From a virus, in the IMG/VR virus record IMGVR_UViG_3300046321_000023, positions 1-42,215 of that record: a stretch of DNA of 42,215 nucleotides; one strand, 5' to 3'. Below the pieces are notes generated by a model, which saw only the letters and a program-made list of their open reading frames with translations, did no database searches and was not told the origin of the DNA. The position numbers and the translations under genes are program-made. This document shows, piece by piece, positions 7,363-14,893 of this stretch; position 1 is the first letter of the stretch; each line of letters starts with the position of its first letter.

Positions 7363-7879
7363 TTTGTTTCTCCTTGTTTAGTTCAGGGTTCTTCTCAAAC
7401 TCTACCAAAAACGCCAAGTTAGCCATAGCACACGTAAAATGATGTGAGCCACTTTCCTTGTCGTACTCTTCCCCTTGGCGTACAAGCTCGATGTGTCGTA
7501 GGGCAGCATCTAAGTACCTTACTTTAGGGTTACTGACTCGTTTCCAATTGTCAGGTGCGTATTTCTTTGCACCAAATGTTAAACATTTTGCCAGTTCAGC
7601 GAGAGCGTAAGGTGGTATTAATGAGTATTGTACCTTACCGTTATCAAACTTCATTCCTACAGCTTCACTAGCACCCAGTGCTACCTTAGGTGCTGAAGGT
7701 TCTGCATTAATAAGGTCTTCATCTTTAAACACATAATAGCTTGAGCAATGTTCGTCACTCAGAGCCTTACACAAATCAATGTTATACCTTGCTATGCACT
7801 TCTCGCAGTTATATCCATAATGCTCTACAGTTTCCGAGGTGTAGGTAACACCTTTGTGAATTTTAATTATGTTTTCCAT
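7355..7879 (-). CDS. dATP/dGTP diphosphohydrolase-like protein
   Basis: The C-terminal 100 residues match the phage family annotated as dATP/dGTP diphosphohydrolase, N-terminal type (DUF5664-like): KFDNGKVQYSLIPP, LTFGAKKYAPDNW, RYLDAALRH and a final helix AMANLAFLVEF. Residues 1-70 form a separate piece with two Cys pairs (CEKC at about 24-27, and C37/C45) that may bind metal. The family is expected to hydrolyse purine dNTPs to dNMP and pyrophosphate; this substrate is from family naming, not visible in the sequence. It overlaps the MazG-like gene by 17 bases, so the two are probably co-translated. Confidence 0.78.
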   Translation of the reverse strand: MENIIKIHKGVTYTSETVEHYGYNCEKCIARYNIDLCKALSDEHCSSYYVFKDEDLINAEPSAPKVALGASEAVGMKFDNGKVQYSLIPPYALAELAKCLTFGAKKYAPDNWKRVSNPKVRYLDAALRHIELVRQGEEYDKESGSHHFTCAMANLAFLVEFEKNPELNKEKQND

Positions 7880-8399
7880 AGTTCTCCTCTACTCGTTTAG
7901 AAACAAACTTACCTAGGTCATTAGATACAAAATTAAAGGGCTTTTTAACCTTCCCAGTTTTCACATCCCGCAGGACATAACAATTCTCATCCTGATGAAA
8001 CACAGAGGTAACCTCTGCACCTTGCCGTGCATAACGGTCAACAGATTCTTGTGCCACATATGGAGAGTTTGTGTACTTTGAAAGATTGTTCTCTGCTGTA
8101 GCTATAGCCGCCGAATCTACATTCACCCCTAGAGCTTCCAGCTTCTGTAAGAACCCCATGACTGTAATGATGATGTCTAGACAATCATCTAATGCTGGCA
8201 CAAGCATGTAGTCCTCTAAAGTCATACGGTTTTCATCATAGGCAACGTCACCACCTAGAGTAGATGTAAGTTCTTCAAACTCCTCACGGACGTAGGAGTA
8301 TTGCTCGATGAAAGCTTTTTGTGATAACTCCTTAGAAGCACCTGAAATGTTATTGAACTTTTTAGTAAGTTCATATAACTCGCTGAATTTATTTGTCAT
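7863..8399 (-). CDS. MazG-like nucleotide pyrophosphohydrolase
   Basis: An all-alpha NTP pyrophosphohydrolase of the MazG/HisE-like superfamily. The metal-binding ExxE/ExxD-type motifs are visible: E39-E40-x-x-E43 (REEFEEL) and D72-x-x-D75 (DDCLDIIITV), followed by the typical NLSKY segment. The last 60 residues form a beta-rich extension (CYVLRDVKTGKVKKPFNFVS) also found in phage members. It is expected to hydrolyse an NTP or dNTP to the monophosphate; the substrate is unknown. It directly precedes the second pyrophosphohydrolase gene. Confidence 0.8.
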   Translation of the reverse strand: MTNKFSELYELTKKFNNISGASKELSQKAFIEQYSYVREEFEELTSTLGGDVAYDENRMTLEDYMLVPALDDCLDIIITVMGFLQKLEALGVNVDSAAIATAENNLSKYTNSPYVAQESVDRYARQGAEVTSVFHQDENCYVLRDVKTGKVKKPFNFVSNDLGKFVSKRVEENYGKHN

Positions 8400-8572
8400 T
8401 TATTCTCCTTTAAAATTTCACAGTCGGTTTTGTAGATAATGTTTGAATAGCCGCCTGCTGCACGAACTAGATAGCTATCATCGTATTCACGGTAAGCTGT
8501 AAATATCTCATCGATGTGTGAACTATACCACATAAGTCCATCTAAACATTGTGTGATTCTTATTTTTATCAT
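8396..8572 (-). CDS. Hypothetical small protein (58 aa)
   Basis: A short reading frame of 58 codons plus stop, found by reading the gap. ATG at 8572 is preceded by AAAGGAG, and its TGA overlaps the ATG of the MazG-like gene (ATGA). The protein begins MIKIRITQCLDGLMWYSSHI and ends KTDCEILKENK. It is probably a single alpha/beta domain, with family unknown. The strong ribosome site and coupled overlap support it as a real gene. Confidence 0.8.
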   Translation of the reverse strand: MIKIRITQCLDGLMWYSSHIDEIFTAYREYDDSYLVRAAGGYSNIIYKTDCEILKENK

Positions 8573-8591
8573 GACTCTCCTTTCAAATTAT

Positions 8592-8622
8592 AAAACCCCA
8601 GAGGATTGCTAATCCAATGGGG
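8592..8622 (-). terminator. Rho-independent terminator after the metallophosphoesterase gene
   Basis: On the minus strand CCCCA pairs with TGGGG and an inner GGATT pairs with AATCC around a 3-base loop, followed by TTTTAT. It lies 17 bases past the stop of the intein-bearing gene and closes the replication operon. Confidence 0.85.
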
Positions 8623-8625
8623 CTT

Positions 8626-8634
8626 ATTATACCA
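8626..8634 (-). promoter_or_regulatory. Possible extended -10 promoter abutting the terminator
   Basis: TGGTATAAT on the minus strand is an exact TATAAT with the extended TGn. The best -35, TTACAA at 17 bases, is weak. Initiation about seven bases downstream would fall inside the first arm of the terminator hairpin, so new transcripts would escape termination and could feed the genes from 8572 onward. Confidence 0.4.
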
Positions 8635-8638
8635 CAGA

Positions 8639-10522
8639 TTACTCTGTCTTGTAACGATTGATTAAATATTCTGTTGATACGAAAGCTGGTTCAGCAAAGC
8701 CATCTTTAGCTTGGTATAACATCACAATTCCACGGAAGTGATTGTTACCCTGATGCCCCTTGTATGCCTCCTTAAAAGGGTAGCTAGCTCCTGCGACAAT
8801 ACCAATCCGCATTGTGTTATCCAGTACAGGCTGAATTGCTACGTCAAGGGTTTGCTTGTGTCCTACACAAAAGGATACGCCAACAGCTTTCAACTGACTA
8901 GCTGCATTGCCGCCATAAGGTTTCCCATTAAAAGGATTGGATAAGTAATGTACGAAATTGATGCCTTGAATATTAACAGGTTTCAAGAAGTCGTGTACCT
9001 CCCAGTCTTTTTCTAGGTCAAGTAGATGATAGCCGATGAAGCCTTCAAGTTCAGTATTCTCAGAGGGCAGTCGCATAAGACGACAGTTGCCTGTGAAACC
9101 AACAACTCCGTCCCTTCGGGTTATAAGTGTGCCATTTTTAGTCTGGATTGCAACAACTGTTCCCTTAGCGGCAACTTCCTCCACCTTGACATATCGTCTG
9201 TTAAATACGCCATTGTCGGCTATAGAGCAACGATACTGTACCTTTGATTTTGACGGATTAAAACCTGACCTGTTCACACCACTATTGAACTTGAAAGGTA
9301 CTCCATTCATAATACAAGCGAACTGCAGTACATCAACATCTGATTCTGAAGTAGTGACCCATGACAACTTGTTGTAATGTCGGCAACCATCTGTCCTGCT
9401 AATCTCATCTAGTACGATGCGAAGCTGTCGCTCATTCATGTTTCTCCAAATCAGAGGGAAATTTTTAACACCGTTTAGTTGCTCAAATATCTTACGTGCA
9501 GCGTCAGCATACATGCGAATATAAAACGGCTGTAGATTATTCAGGTTGCTTTTAGTTGCTTCCCGTAGAGTAAACTCAACTCCCATTCGAGTTAACAATT
9601 CCTTCAAGTAATCAATTTTTCTTGTTTTACTGAGCTTAAACTGAACTCGTTTGTTTCTTTCTGATATGTCAACAATAGTACCATCTGTCACCACCCACGT
9701 CAGTAGACGTAACTCATCATCAGATAGTGATACACCGACTTGATTATTCTTCACAGAATACTTCATTCTTGTCTGATTAACCTTCTCTCCAATAAAGTCC
9801 TTAACTGGTACTAATTGATTGTCTACATCTATACGGTGAGTAATAGACACTAACTCATTACTGAAGTCACCTTTCACGGAAATAAGTTCCGTGTCGGCAA
9901 TTGACAGACAATGTAGTGGTTTATCGTAGCTCACAACAGAGGTGAACTGGTCATAACTAGCTACATCACTATCTCGGGTAATGTCGGATGCCTTAACCCA
10001 CCCACTACTGCATAATACCTCTGTAGATTTTTCTACACATTCGTGATTTCCAAGAGTGAACACCATACGAGGGTTGTAATCAGTGTTAGTCTTTTGGTAA
10101 TCTCGCAGCGGGGCAAGGAGTCGTTCCATACCTTTGATACCAGCTTCAAGGTCTAAGCGCAGTCTTCGTCCTTCAAAGGATAATTTACCTTTATCGTACG
10201 AACTAAGAGATGGAAAGTCAAAAAAATCTCCAGCGTTTACAACTACGTCAGGTTTCTTGTCAATAATGTATTGACCAATCGCATCAAGGTATTCTAAGTC
10301 CTCGTTAGGCTTCACCTGACAGTCGGGAACAAACATAATTGTCAAAGCTTCCTTCTGTTCAGTTTTTGCAAGTTCATCCACTTCTTGATTACGCCCAAGA
10401 ATGTAATTCACTGTGGACTTTTTCGTTTCTGAACCAAGTACAGATAGTGCAATCTTACGTGAAGCCCACCCTAGACTTGAAAGGGTTTTAATTTCATTAA
10501 TAATCTTATCGCTGTAACTCAA
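8639..10522 (-). CDS. Calcineurin-like metallophosphoesterase interrupted by an intein
   Basis: A 627-residue precursor. The host protein is residues 1-161 plus 480-627. Residues 1-45 look like a helix-turn-helix (SSLGWASRKIALSVLG). The metallophosphoesterase core then shows PDCQ (D67, Q69), GDFFDF (D99), GNHE (158-161) and, after the intein, GH at 554-555. Such phage proteins are usually nucleases or phosphodiesterases; here it sits last in the replication operon after the resolvase and exonuclease genes, so a DNA-processing role is inferred. The intein lies directly after the catalytic GNHE. Its ATG overlaps the upstream TGA, and it is followed by a terminator. Confidence 0.85.
   Translation of the reverse strand: MSYSDKIINEIKTLSSLGWASRKIALSVLGSETKKSTVNYILGRNQEVDELAKTEQKEALTIMFVPDCQVKPNEDLEYLDAIGQYIIDKKPDVVVNAGDFFDFPSLSSYDKGKLSFEGRRLRLDLEAGIKGMERLLAPLRDYQKTNTDYNPRMVFTLGNHECVEKSTEVLCSSGWVKASDITRDSDVASYDQFTSVVSYDKPLHCLSIADTELISVKGDFSNELVSITHRIDVDNQLVPVKDFIGEKVNQTRMKYSVKNNQVGVSLSDDELRLLTWVVTDGTIVDISERNKRVQFKLSKTRKIDYLKELLTRMGVEFTLREATKSNLNNLQPFYIRMYADAARKIFEQLNGVKNFPLIWRNMNERQLRIVLDEISRTDGCRHYNKLSWVTTSESDVDVLQFACIMNGVPFKFNSGVNRSGFNPSKSKVQYRCSIADNGVFNRRYVKVEEVAAKGTVVAIQTKNGTLITRRDGVVGFTGNCRLMRLPSENTELEGFIGYHLLDLEKDWEVHDFLKPVNIQGINFVHYLSNPFNGKPYGGNAASQLKAVGVSFCVGHKQTLDVAIQPVLDNTMRIGIVAGASYPFKEAYKGHQGNNHFRGIVMLYQAKDGFAEPAFVSTEYLINRYKTE
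9086..10039 (-). mobile_element. Intein with LAGLIDADG homing endonuclease domain
   Basis: Residues 162-479 of the metallophosphoesterase precursor (318 aa). Block A starts at Cys162 (CVEKSTEVLCSSGWVKASDI), and block B contains SITHRI (H229). The endonuclease has two LAGLIDADG-type motifs, LRLLTWVVTDGTI (D280) and LRIVLDEISRTDG (D378). Block F is TLITRRDGVVGFTG, and block G ends in Asn479 followed by Cys480 as first C-extein residue. The usual penultimate His is a Gly (TGN/C), a variation seen in some active inteins. Splicing would rejoin GNHE to CRLMRL. All key residues appear intact. Confidence 0.9.
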
Positions 10523-10902
10523 ACTGCACCTCCCTTAACTTTAACAATCCCACGTAGAAACTCCTCTAGTGGACAAGGAACAGGTTCTGCTTCAAAAGCA
10601 CAGTCTTGTGGGTTACCTTGGAACGGAGGACAAGAATCCTCGGGGTGACTCCAATCGTCCTCTGGATACACACCTCCTGATATGTAGTAGTTCCCACTCC
10701 ACGCGCACTCATCAGCTTCGATGTCTGCATTAAGTGCAACAGCGTTATTAGCTACTGTATAGCCAACTCCACGAGTGAAGTCCAAGAAACGAGAGAGGGC
10801 TTCAATCCATGTTTCTGATTTAGTAGAGAAGGATTTAGTTGTAATATTCCCCTCTCCGTCGTTATAGGTGAAACCCCATGTTGGTTGTGTGTAATCTCGC
10901 AT
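10519..10902 (-). CDS. Hypothetical acidic protein (127 aa)
   Basis: A 127-residue protein with many Trp, Asp and Glu residues and several cysteines in its C-terminal half (CAWSGNYYISGG; EDSCPPF; PQDCAFEAEPVPCP). These cysteines might bind metal or form a compact fold. It has ATG with AAAGGAG upstream and overlaps the metallophosphoesterase start by four bases. No family is recognised. Confidence 0.7.
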   Translation of the reverse strand: MRDYTQPTWGFTYNDGEGNITTKSFSTKSETWIEALSRFLDFTRGVGYTVANNAVALNADIEADECAWSGNYYISGGVYPEDDWSHPEDSCPPFQGNPQDCAFEAEPVPCPLEEFLRGIVKVKGGAV

Positions 10903-11181
10903 TTAATTTACTCCTTTAATAAACATTGAGGGTTGTGCCTCAAAACACCATCTACCTAGCACTGGTAAATTAATTAATATTCGTCCGTTTAGACCCCTTT
11001 TGTACCTATATGTTCGTTGATAATTTAAACCAGTGGCACAACTTTCCGAGAACCTTGCATAATTTAAAACCCAACGCCATGTCAGGGATTTTGGATTATG
11101 CCATGAAGCAATGACCCATTCGTTTATAGGTGTCCCGTTTGAGTGCATTTGTTTAAATAAACTTAATCCTCTAAATTTCAT
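10903..11181 (-). CDS. Hypothetical basic protein (92 aa)
   Basis: A basic, aromatic-rich 92-residue protein (SWHNPKSLTWRWVLNYARF; YQRTYRYKRGLNG). High Arg and Trp content could reflect nucleic-acid binding, but no family is recognised. Its ATG overlaps the stop of the resolvase gene, and its stop directly precedes the ATG of the next gene, so it is embedded in the replication operon. Confidence 0.65.
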   Translation of the reverse strand: MKFRGLSLFKQMHSNGTPINEWVIASWHNPKSLTWRWVLNYARFSESCATGLNYQRTYRYKRGLNGRILINLPVLGRWCFEAQPSMFIKGVN

Positions 11182-11672
11182 GTTGCCCCTTTTAAAATGT
11201 TGTTTATTTTCTCGTACCCATAAGCACGGTTTAGAATTATTTTAGCAAATACATCCTTACGCTCTTTTGAATTTTTACCGTCTGGTTTACCGAACGATTC
11301 TAGGACTGTTCGCTTCTGTCCTTCCGACAACTTATTAAACTGCACCTTTAATTGCTTCTGCCACTGAGGATGACGATACCGCTCATCTGGTGGTTGCTCT
11401 AGGTAAGTTGCAGCTTGCCGTAGGAAGTTAGATAGACTACCAGTATACCAATGGCGTATGTAGCGATTAAAAGCATTTTCGATTTTCCCTATCATTGAAT
11501 TAGTTGCACGGTTCAAGACACCACGTACAAAAAGGTTCTGGTGATTATGGTCAAGAACGTACTGAGAGGGATGCATCAAAGAAAGGGTCAACTTATCCAG
11601 CTGCTCCTGCTCTTGGACTAATAACTCTCGCACTTCTTTTACGTCTTTTACGTTGAATAAATCTCTAGTCAA
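11178..11672 (-). CDS. Endonuclease VII-like Holliday junction resolvase
   Basis: Matches the T4 endonuclease VII fold in the catalytic strand-helix: YVLDHNHQ (D41-H-N-H44), FVRGVLNRATNSMIGKIENA and the later LSNFLRQAATYLEQ. In T4 gp49 four cysteines bind a structural zinc; here the two-Cys positions after RG are Asn and Ala, and no CxxC precedes the motif, so this is a zinc-less variant. It is expected to resolve branched DNA during replication or packaging. The start is TTG at 11672, preceded by AGGAG and overlapping the exonuclease TGA. The last 45 residues are a basic extension of unknown role. Confidence 0.8.
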   Translation of the reverse strand: MTRDLFNVKDVKEVRELLVQEQEQLDKLTLSLMHPSQYVLDHNHQNLFVRGVLNRATNSMIGKIENAFNRYIRHWYTGSLSNFLRQAATYLEQPPDERYRHPQWQKQLKVQFNKLSEGQKRTVLESFGKPDGKNSKERKDVFAKIILNRAYGYEKINNILKGAT

Positions 11673-12679
11673 TCCTGTATCTCCTCTACATAGTTCAGTA
11701 AGTCAATACCGTACTTTTTAGCAAAGTTGTAGAACACTAACTCATCTCCTTCGGCTTCCCTCATACGGACGCACTTGTGATAAAGTCCAATCATGAACTT
11801 CCAAGTTGGTTGGTGTTGGACCCCGAAGCAGTCCTTGTAGGTAAACTGTTTAGGATACCACTGAAGATACTTCCCGATAACAAGTTGCAAAGCTTCTTGT
11901 TCTGAAGTGCAGTCCTTAAGTAAATCGTATGAACTTTTCTCACCGAAACTTACCTTTGAATTTGTTAAGTCCGTGGGTTTATAACCATCAGTTAAATCCC
12001 CAATCAACATCTGGTGACAGTAGTGCAAGAAGCCCAGACCACGTACCTTGCCTTTAGGGTCAATCCAAAGAGAACCGAGTTGAGGTATTTTAACAATCTC
12101 TGGGGTTTCTTTAGTGTAATCATAAAGCTTCAGACCTGAGTAGCAGTTACTGTCCTTGTCGTTAGAAACAATAATAACTTCGTACCCTTTAGCTAAGTAT
12201 TCATAGCCAATATAAATCAAAGCGTCATCGGTCTCACAACCATCAATCACTTCTGCCTTGTACTTACCAATCAAGTAGCTTTTGCACTCTTGTCGAACTA
12301 AAGGCTTCAAGGTGTCGTCACGGTTACCTTTGTATTTACGTGGCAATGGCAACTCATCTCTGAAATTATTACTTCCAGAGATTAAAAGCCTCATCTCATC
12401 CCACCAAAGATTTTCTTTCAAAGACTTCAACTGATTCTTTAGGAGAAAGGTATAAGACATATCCTCGTTCAAAGTCTGCACATCCGTGAAAGTGTAATCC
12501 TGCTCAACGTACTCGAAGTCCTTGGCTTTTAAAAACTCCTTGAACTCTGTTTTGTTCTTAAAGCTCTTAGTCTTTAAGCTTTTATTGTGCAGGACTTCCA
12601 CCGAACGAGACTCGCATATCGCAGAAGTGCGGAACACAAGGATGTCACCATCAATAAGAACGACTCGTTTTTTCTTCAC
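11669..12679 (-). CDS. 5'-3' exonuclease (FEN/PIN superfamily)
   Basis: A 336-residue flap-type 5'-3' exonuclease related to T7 gp6 and the polymerase I exonuclease domain. Metal ligands are visible: D10 and D12 (LIDGD), E149/D151/D152 (ETDDAL) and D174/D176 (SNDKDSN), then a helix-hairpin-helix-like GDLTDGY segment. KYKGNR at about 115-120 fits the mobile arch. It probably removes RNA primers and degrades host DNA, acting with the phage DNA polymerase. It is followed with overlap by the resolvase gene, and an HNH gene sits immediately upstream. Confidence 0.9.
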   Translation of the reverse strand: MKKKRVVLIDGDILVFRTSAICESRSVEVLHNKSLKTKSFKNKTEFKEFLKAKDFEYVEQDYTFTDVQTLNEDMSYTFLLKNQLKSLKENLWWDEMRLLISGSNNFRDELPLPRKYKGNRDDTLKPLVRQECKSYLIGKYKAEVIDGCETDDALIYIGYEYLAKGYEVIIVSNDKDSNCYSGLKLYDYTKETPEIVKIPQLGSLWIDPKGKVRGLGFLHYCHQMLIGDLTDGYKPTDLTNSKVSFGEKSSYDLLKDCTSEQEALQLVIGKYLQWYPKQFTYKDCFGVQHQPTWKFMIGLYHKCVRMREAEGDELVFYNFAKKYGIDLLNYVEEIQD

Positions 12680-12690
12680 TGTTTCTCCTT

Positions 12691-13287
12691 TTAAGTTCCA
12701 TGCCGTACTGAGTAGACTATGCCGTGGTTTAGTTCTAATAAGCGTAGCTGCTCCGCACGATAATCTACTGCCATTTGTTTAGCTTGGTCTTCTCCAAGTT
12801 TATGAATTGGGAATTTCTTCTCCTGTAGTTTACCATTCTCATCGCACCAAGAGGCCGTCCAATACCAATTTTTCTTAGTCCTAGTACCATTCCACATTCC
12901 TTTCCGAGAAACACCAGTGATACCTGATTTGTTTCTGGAATGCATCTTCTGATTCCTACTGTTTTCAATAGTAGAAGAAGCCTTAAGGTTAGCAATCCTA
13001 TTGTCGTCTTTTTTACCATTAATATGGTCAATATAAGGTTGTTCTCCGTCAGGGTAATTACCATTAACGTGTGTCCACGCTAGTCTGTGCGCTTGGTATT
13101 TGTAACCGTTAACCCCAATCTCAATGTAACCCTCTTTGTTTATACTTCCAGCAATTTGTCCTGCTCTAGCTCTACTATTCCTATTGGTGTTATTAATAAT
13201 CATACCTGTATTTGGGTCGTAACCAAACAATTCACGCACCAACTTCTGCGGCATAACCACTTGTGCTTCTTTATTTATTTTAGCCAT
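12691..13287 (-). CDS. Freestanding HNH homing endonuclease (AP2-like C-terminus)
   Basis: A 198-residue HNH_3-type endonuclease. The N-terminal FGYDPNTGMI marks the 'NPETG' subgroup. The HNH core is AHRLAW...YIDHINGKKDDNRIANL at about 66-102. The C-terminal DNA-binding part (KSGITGVSRKG, then WTASWCDENGK) is AP2-like. It ends with SVRHGT, a tail motif shared with the HNH genes at 17644 and 37288. It lies between a small helical protein gene and the 5'-3' exonuclease gene. No clear Shine-Dalgarno precedes the ATG; the only GGAG is in the hairpin 16 bases upstream, suggesting weak translation. Confidence 0.88.
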   Translation of the reverse strand: MAKINKEAQVVMPQKLVRELFGYDPNTGMIINNTNRNSRARAGQIAGSINKEGYIEIGVNGYKYQAHRLAWTHVNGNYPDGEQPYIDHINGKKDDNRIANLKASSTIENSRNQKMHSRNKSGITGVSRKGMWNGTRTKKNWYWTASWCDENGKLQEKKFPIHKLGEDQAKQMAVDYRAEQLRLLELNHGIVYSVRHGT

Positions 13288-13303
13288 ATTTATGTCGTAG
13301 AAA

Positions 13304-13330
13304 CTCCGAGCAACTGTCCGTCACTCGGAG
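13304..13330 (-). terminator. Hairpin between helical protein gene and HNH gene, probable weak terminator
   Basis: CTCCGAG and CTCGGAG form a 7-base perfect stem with a 13-base loop, followed by TTTCT on the minus strand. It starts nine bases after the upstream stop. The T-run is short, so read-through into the HNH and exonuclease genes is expected. Its 3' arm holds the only GGAG near the HNH start. Confidence 0.55.
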
Positions 13331-13338
13331 AAGTTTAA

Positions 13339-13557
13339 TTAGTCATCTAATTTGTCAAGTAAACCCAAAGTCTCCTCGTATTTCCCACGAAGTTTTCCTG
13401 ATTTACCATCCGAGATTGACTTTGCAATCGTTGACAAGATTGCACCATCTAACCCTGAAGCTTTGGCATCTTCTTTGAGGAGTTTCATGTCTTCGTTGAT
13501 TGCTGTGATGCTGTCAAAAATAGCTGTCATTTTTGCGATAATTTGTTTAACCTGCAT
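13339..13557 (-). CDS. Small helical protein, possibly DsbA/DUF2312-like DNA-binding
   Basis: The start is taken at ATG 13557 (MQVKQIIAKM) because AAAGGA lies about seven bases upstream; a longer frame from 13596 lacks a ribosome site and would overlap the upstream gene. The 72-residue product is all helical with a charged centre (LKEDAKASGLDGAILSTIAK). The pattern of a helix, then AKxxGxDG, then a helix recalls small phage dsDNA-binding proteins such as T4 DsbA or DUF2312 proteins, but similarity is weak. It lies in the replication operon near the putative SSB. Confidence 0.6.
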   Translation of the reverse strand: MQVKQIIAKMTAIFDSITAINEDMKLLKEDAKASGLDGAILSTIAKSISDGKSGKLRGKYEETLGLLDKLDD

Positions 13558-13576
13558 ATATTTTTCCTTTGTTTGT

Positions 13577-13768
13577 TTACTTAAATTTTGGTGCAAGTGT
13601 TACAGCCGATAACCAGAAACTTGCAAACCATGTACTGAATGTGTATGCAATGTTTAGACTGAAGATTGTGTTAAGACTCCAGATTGAAACCAGCGGTGCA
13701 AAAATTGCAAGTGCCACCAACAGCAAAAACCCCAGAACTATAATTGCATTTTTAGATGTATTTCCCAT
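13577..13768 (-). CDS. Small membrane protein (63 aa)
   Basis: Two hydrophobic segments (AIIVLGFLLLVALAIFAPLV at about 8-27 and TFSTWFASFWLSAVTL at about 43-58) predict a two-helix membrane protein. The ATG follows AAGGAGAAGT. Function unknown; it sits between the SSB-like gene and the small helical protein gene in the replication operon. Confidence 0.65.
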   Translation of the reverse strand: MGNTSKNAIIVLGFLLLVALAIFAPLVSIWSLNTIFSLNIAYTFSTWFASFWLSAVTLAPKFK

Positions 13769-13786
13769 ACTTCTCCTTATTGATTT

Positions 13787-13840
13787 AAAAGCCCTAGGAG
13801 ACGATTTAGCAGTTATAAGCTACCTGTGTATCACCTAGGG
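13787..13840 (-). terminator. Long-loop hairpin after the SSB-like gene
   Basis: CCCTAGG (13840-13834) and CCTAGGG (13798-13792) form a 7-base stem enclosing 35 bases that contain a smaller TAGC/GCTA stem. On the minus strand it is followed by CTTTT. It may be a leaky terminator or a processing site lowering expression downstream of the SSB gene. The long loop makes it weaker than the other terminators. Confidence 0.4.
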
Positions 13841-13873
13841 TAAATTGAACTAACTTAGACCTGTTTAATCAGT

Positions 13874-14881
13874 TTAAAACGGTGACCCGTCATCTTCTAC
13901 TGGCTGCACCTTAGGTTTACGAGGTGTGGTAACTTTAACTGGTTCAGGTTTAGTTACAACAGGTGGTACTTCATCTTGTTCATCATCACCTTTAGGGGCA
14001 GAAGAGTAACTGGGTCGTGCAGCTTCCAGTTGCTTCTGAATTGGACTACCTTCGTAATTCTTCGCTGCCTTGATTGTGTTCACAACATGCGCACGAACTT
14101 CTTTGAGCATCTTTTCATCGTTCTTTTCGTTGAACTGAATGATGAATGTCTCAGTCGGTAATTCTGGAGCAGTTTGTCCACGTCCAAGACCTGATTTGAA
14201 GGCTACCTTCTCAGTCAAATACTCCTTACCGTCCTTACCCTTCTTCATAAAGATTTGAGCTTCAAACTGAAATGCTTGTCCTACCAATTGGTCAATATCT
14301 TGTGGAAGGAACACACCATCAGGTTGAATAATCTTAGCAGCTACTGCCATCTTGAAGAATAAGTGCAAGTTCGCAAATGTCCATTGCCCTTTAGTGTTTT
14401 TACCGATACGCATTGGTGTAGGTCGTGCAACGACTTGTCCACCTAGGGCACTATTGTAAAAATTACCACCGAGCCACATACGTAGAGGTTTAGTCTCGCC
14501 TGATGTATCACCAAAGAATTGACCCTTATCGAGTTGAATCTCAGGAAAGTCGATTGCTACTGCAACAGATTGAATCTCCTTTTGAGGGTAGCATTTCAGA
14601 CGACAAGGTTTACCTGTGTCTGGGTCTACACCATCTTTAAAGTACGTTGCTGGTTTATCATCAATTGCATCAGCTTCATCGTCTGCTGTGCCAGTGAACA
14701 CCAGTTCAGCATCTTCACGGTATTGCAAACCTAAGTCAACAATTCCAGCGACAACGCCTACTAGCACCTCTGGTTTTTCAAGTTGTGCTGTTTCAACGAT
14801 GTACTTATTCAGTGCGTTGAAGTCCACTTTGGACTTACGCCCTTCATTTGTGTTACCTGTACCGTATACGCCAAAAGCCAT
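13874..14881 (-). CDS. Putative single-stranded DNA-binding protein
   Basis: A 335-residue protein with features of phage SSBs: a globular N-terminal 250 residues, then a low-complexity Pro/Lys/Glu linker, and the acidic aromatic tail EDDGSPF like the DDxxPF tails that recruit replication partners. N-terminal segments (MAFGVYGTGNTNEGRKSK; KPLRMWLGGNF) recur in phage proteins called DNA-binding. It lies between the polymerase and exonuclease genes. The assignment rests on the tail and location; no OB-fold signature is provable by eye. RBS AAAGGAG precedes the ATG. Confidence 0.65.
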   Translation of the reverse strand: MAFGVYGTGNTNEGRKSKVDFNALNKYIVETAQLEKPEVLVGVVAGIVDLGLQYREDAELVFTGTADDEADAIDDKPATYFKDGVDPDTGKPCRLKCYPQKEIQSVAVAIDFPEIQLDKGQFFGDTSGETKPLRMWLGGNFYNSALGGQVVARPTPMRIGKNTKGQWTFANLHLFFKMAVAAKIIQPDGVFLPQDIDQLVGQAFQFEAQIFMKKGKDGKEYLTEKVAFKSGLGRGQTAPELPTETFIIQFNEKNDEKMLKEVRAHVVNTIKAAKNYEGSPIQKQLEAARPSYSSAPKGDDEQDEVPPVVTKPEPVKVTTPRKPKVQPVEDDGSPF

Positions 14882-14893
14882 AATATTTCTCCT

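Noticed and set aside
7355-8399. Signs of a diaminopurine (Z-genome) system from the dATP/dGTP hydrolase and MazG-like genes
   Set aside because: No PurZ (adenylosuccinate synthetase-like) gene is present in the window, and the DNA polymerase is not of the DpoZ context. The rest of the genome would need checking.
12765-13064. Second minus-strand frame within the HNH gene at 12691
   Set aside because: Low-complexity Leu/Thr-rich product without a ribosome site; the HNH frame has clear motifs.
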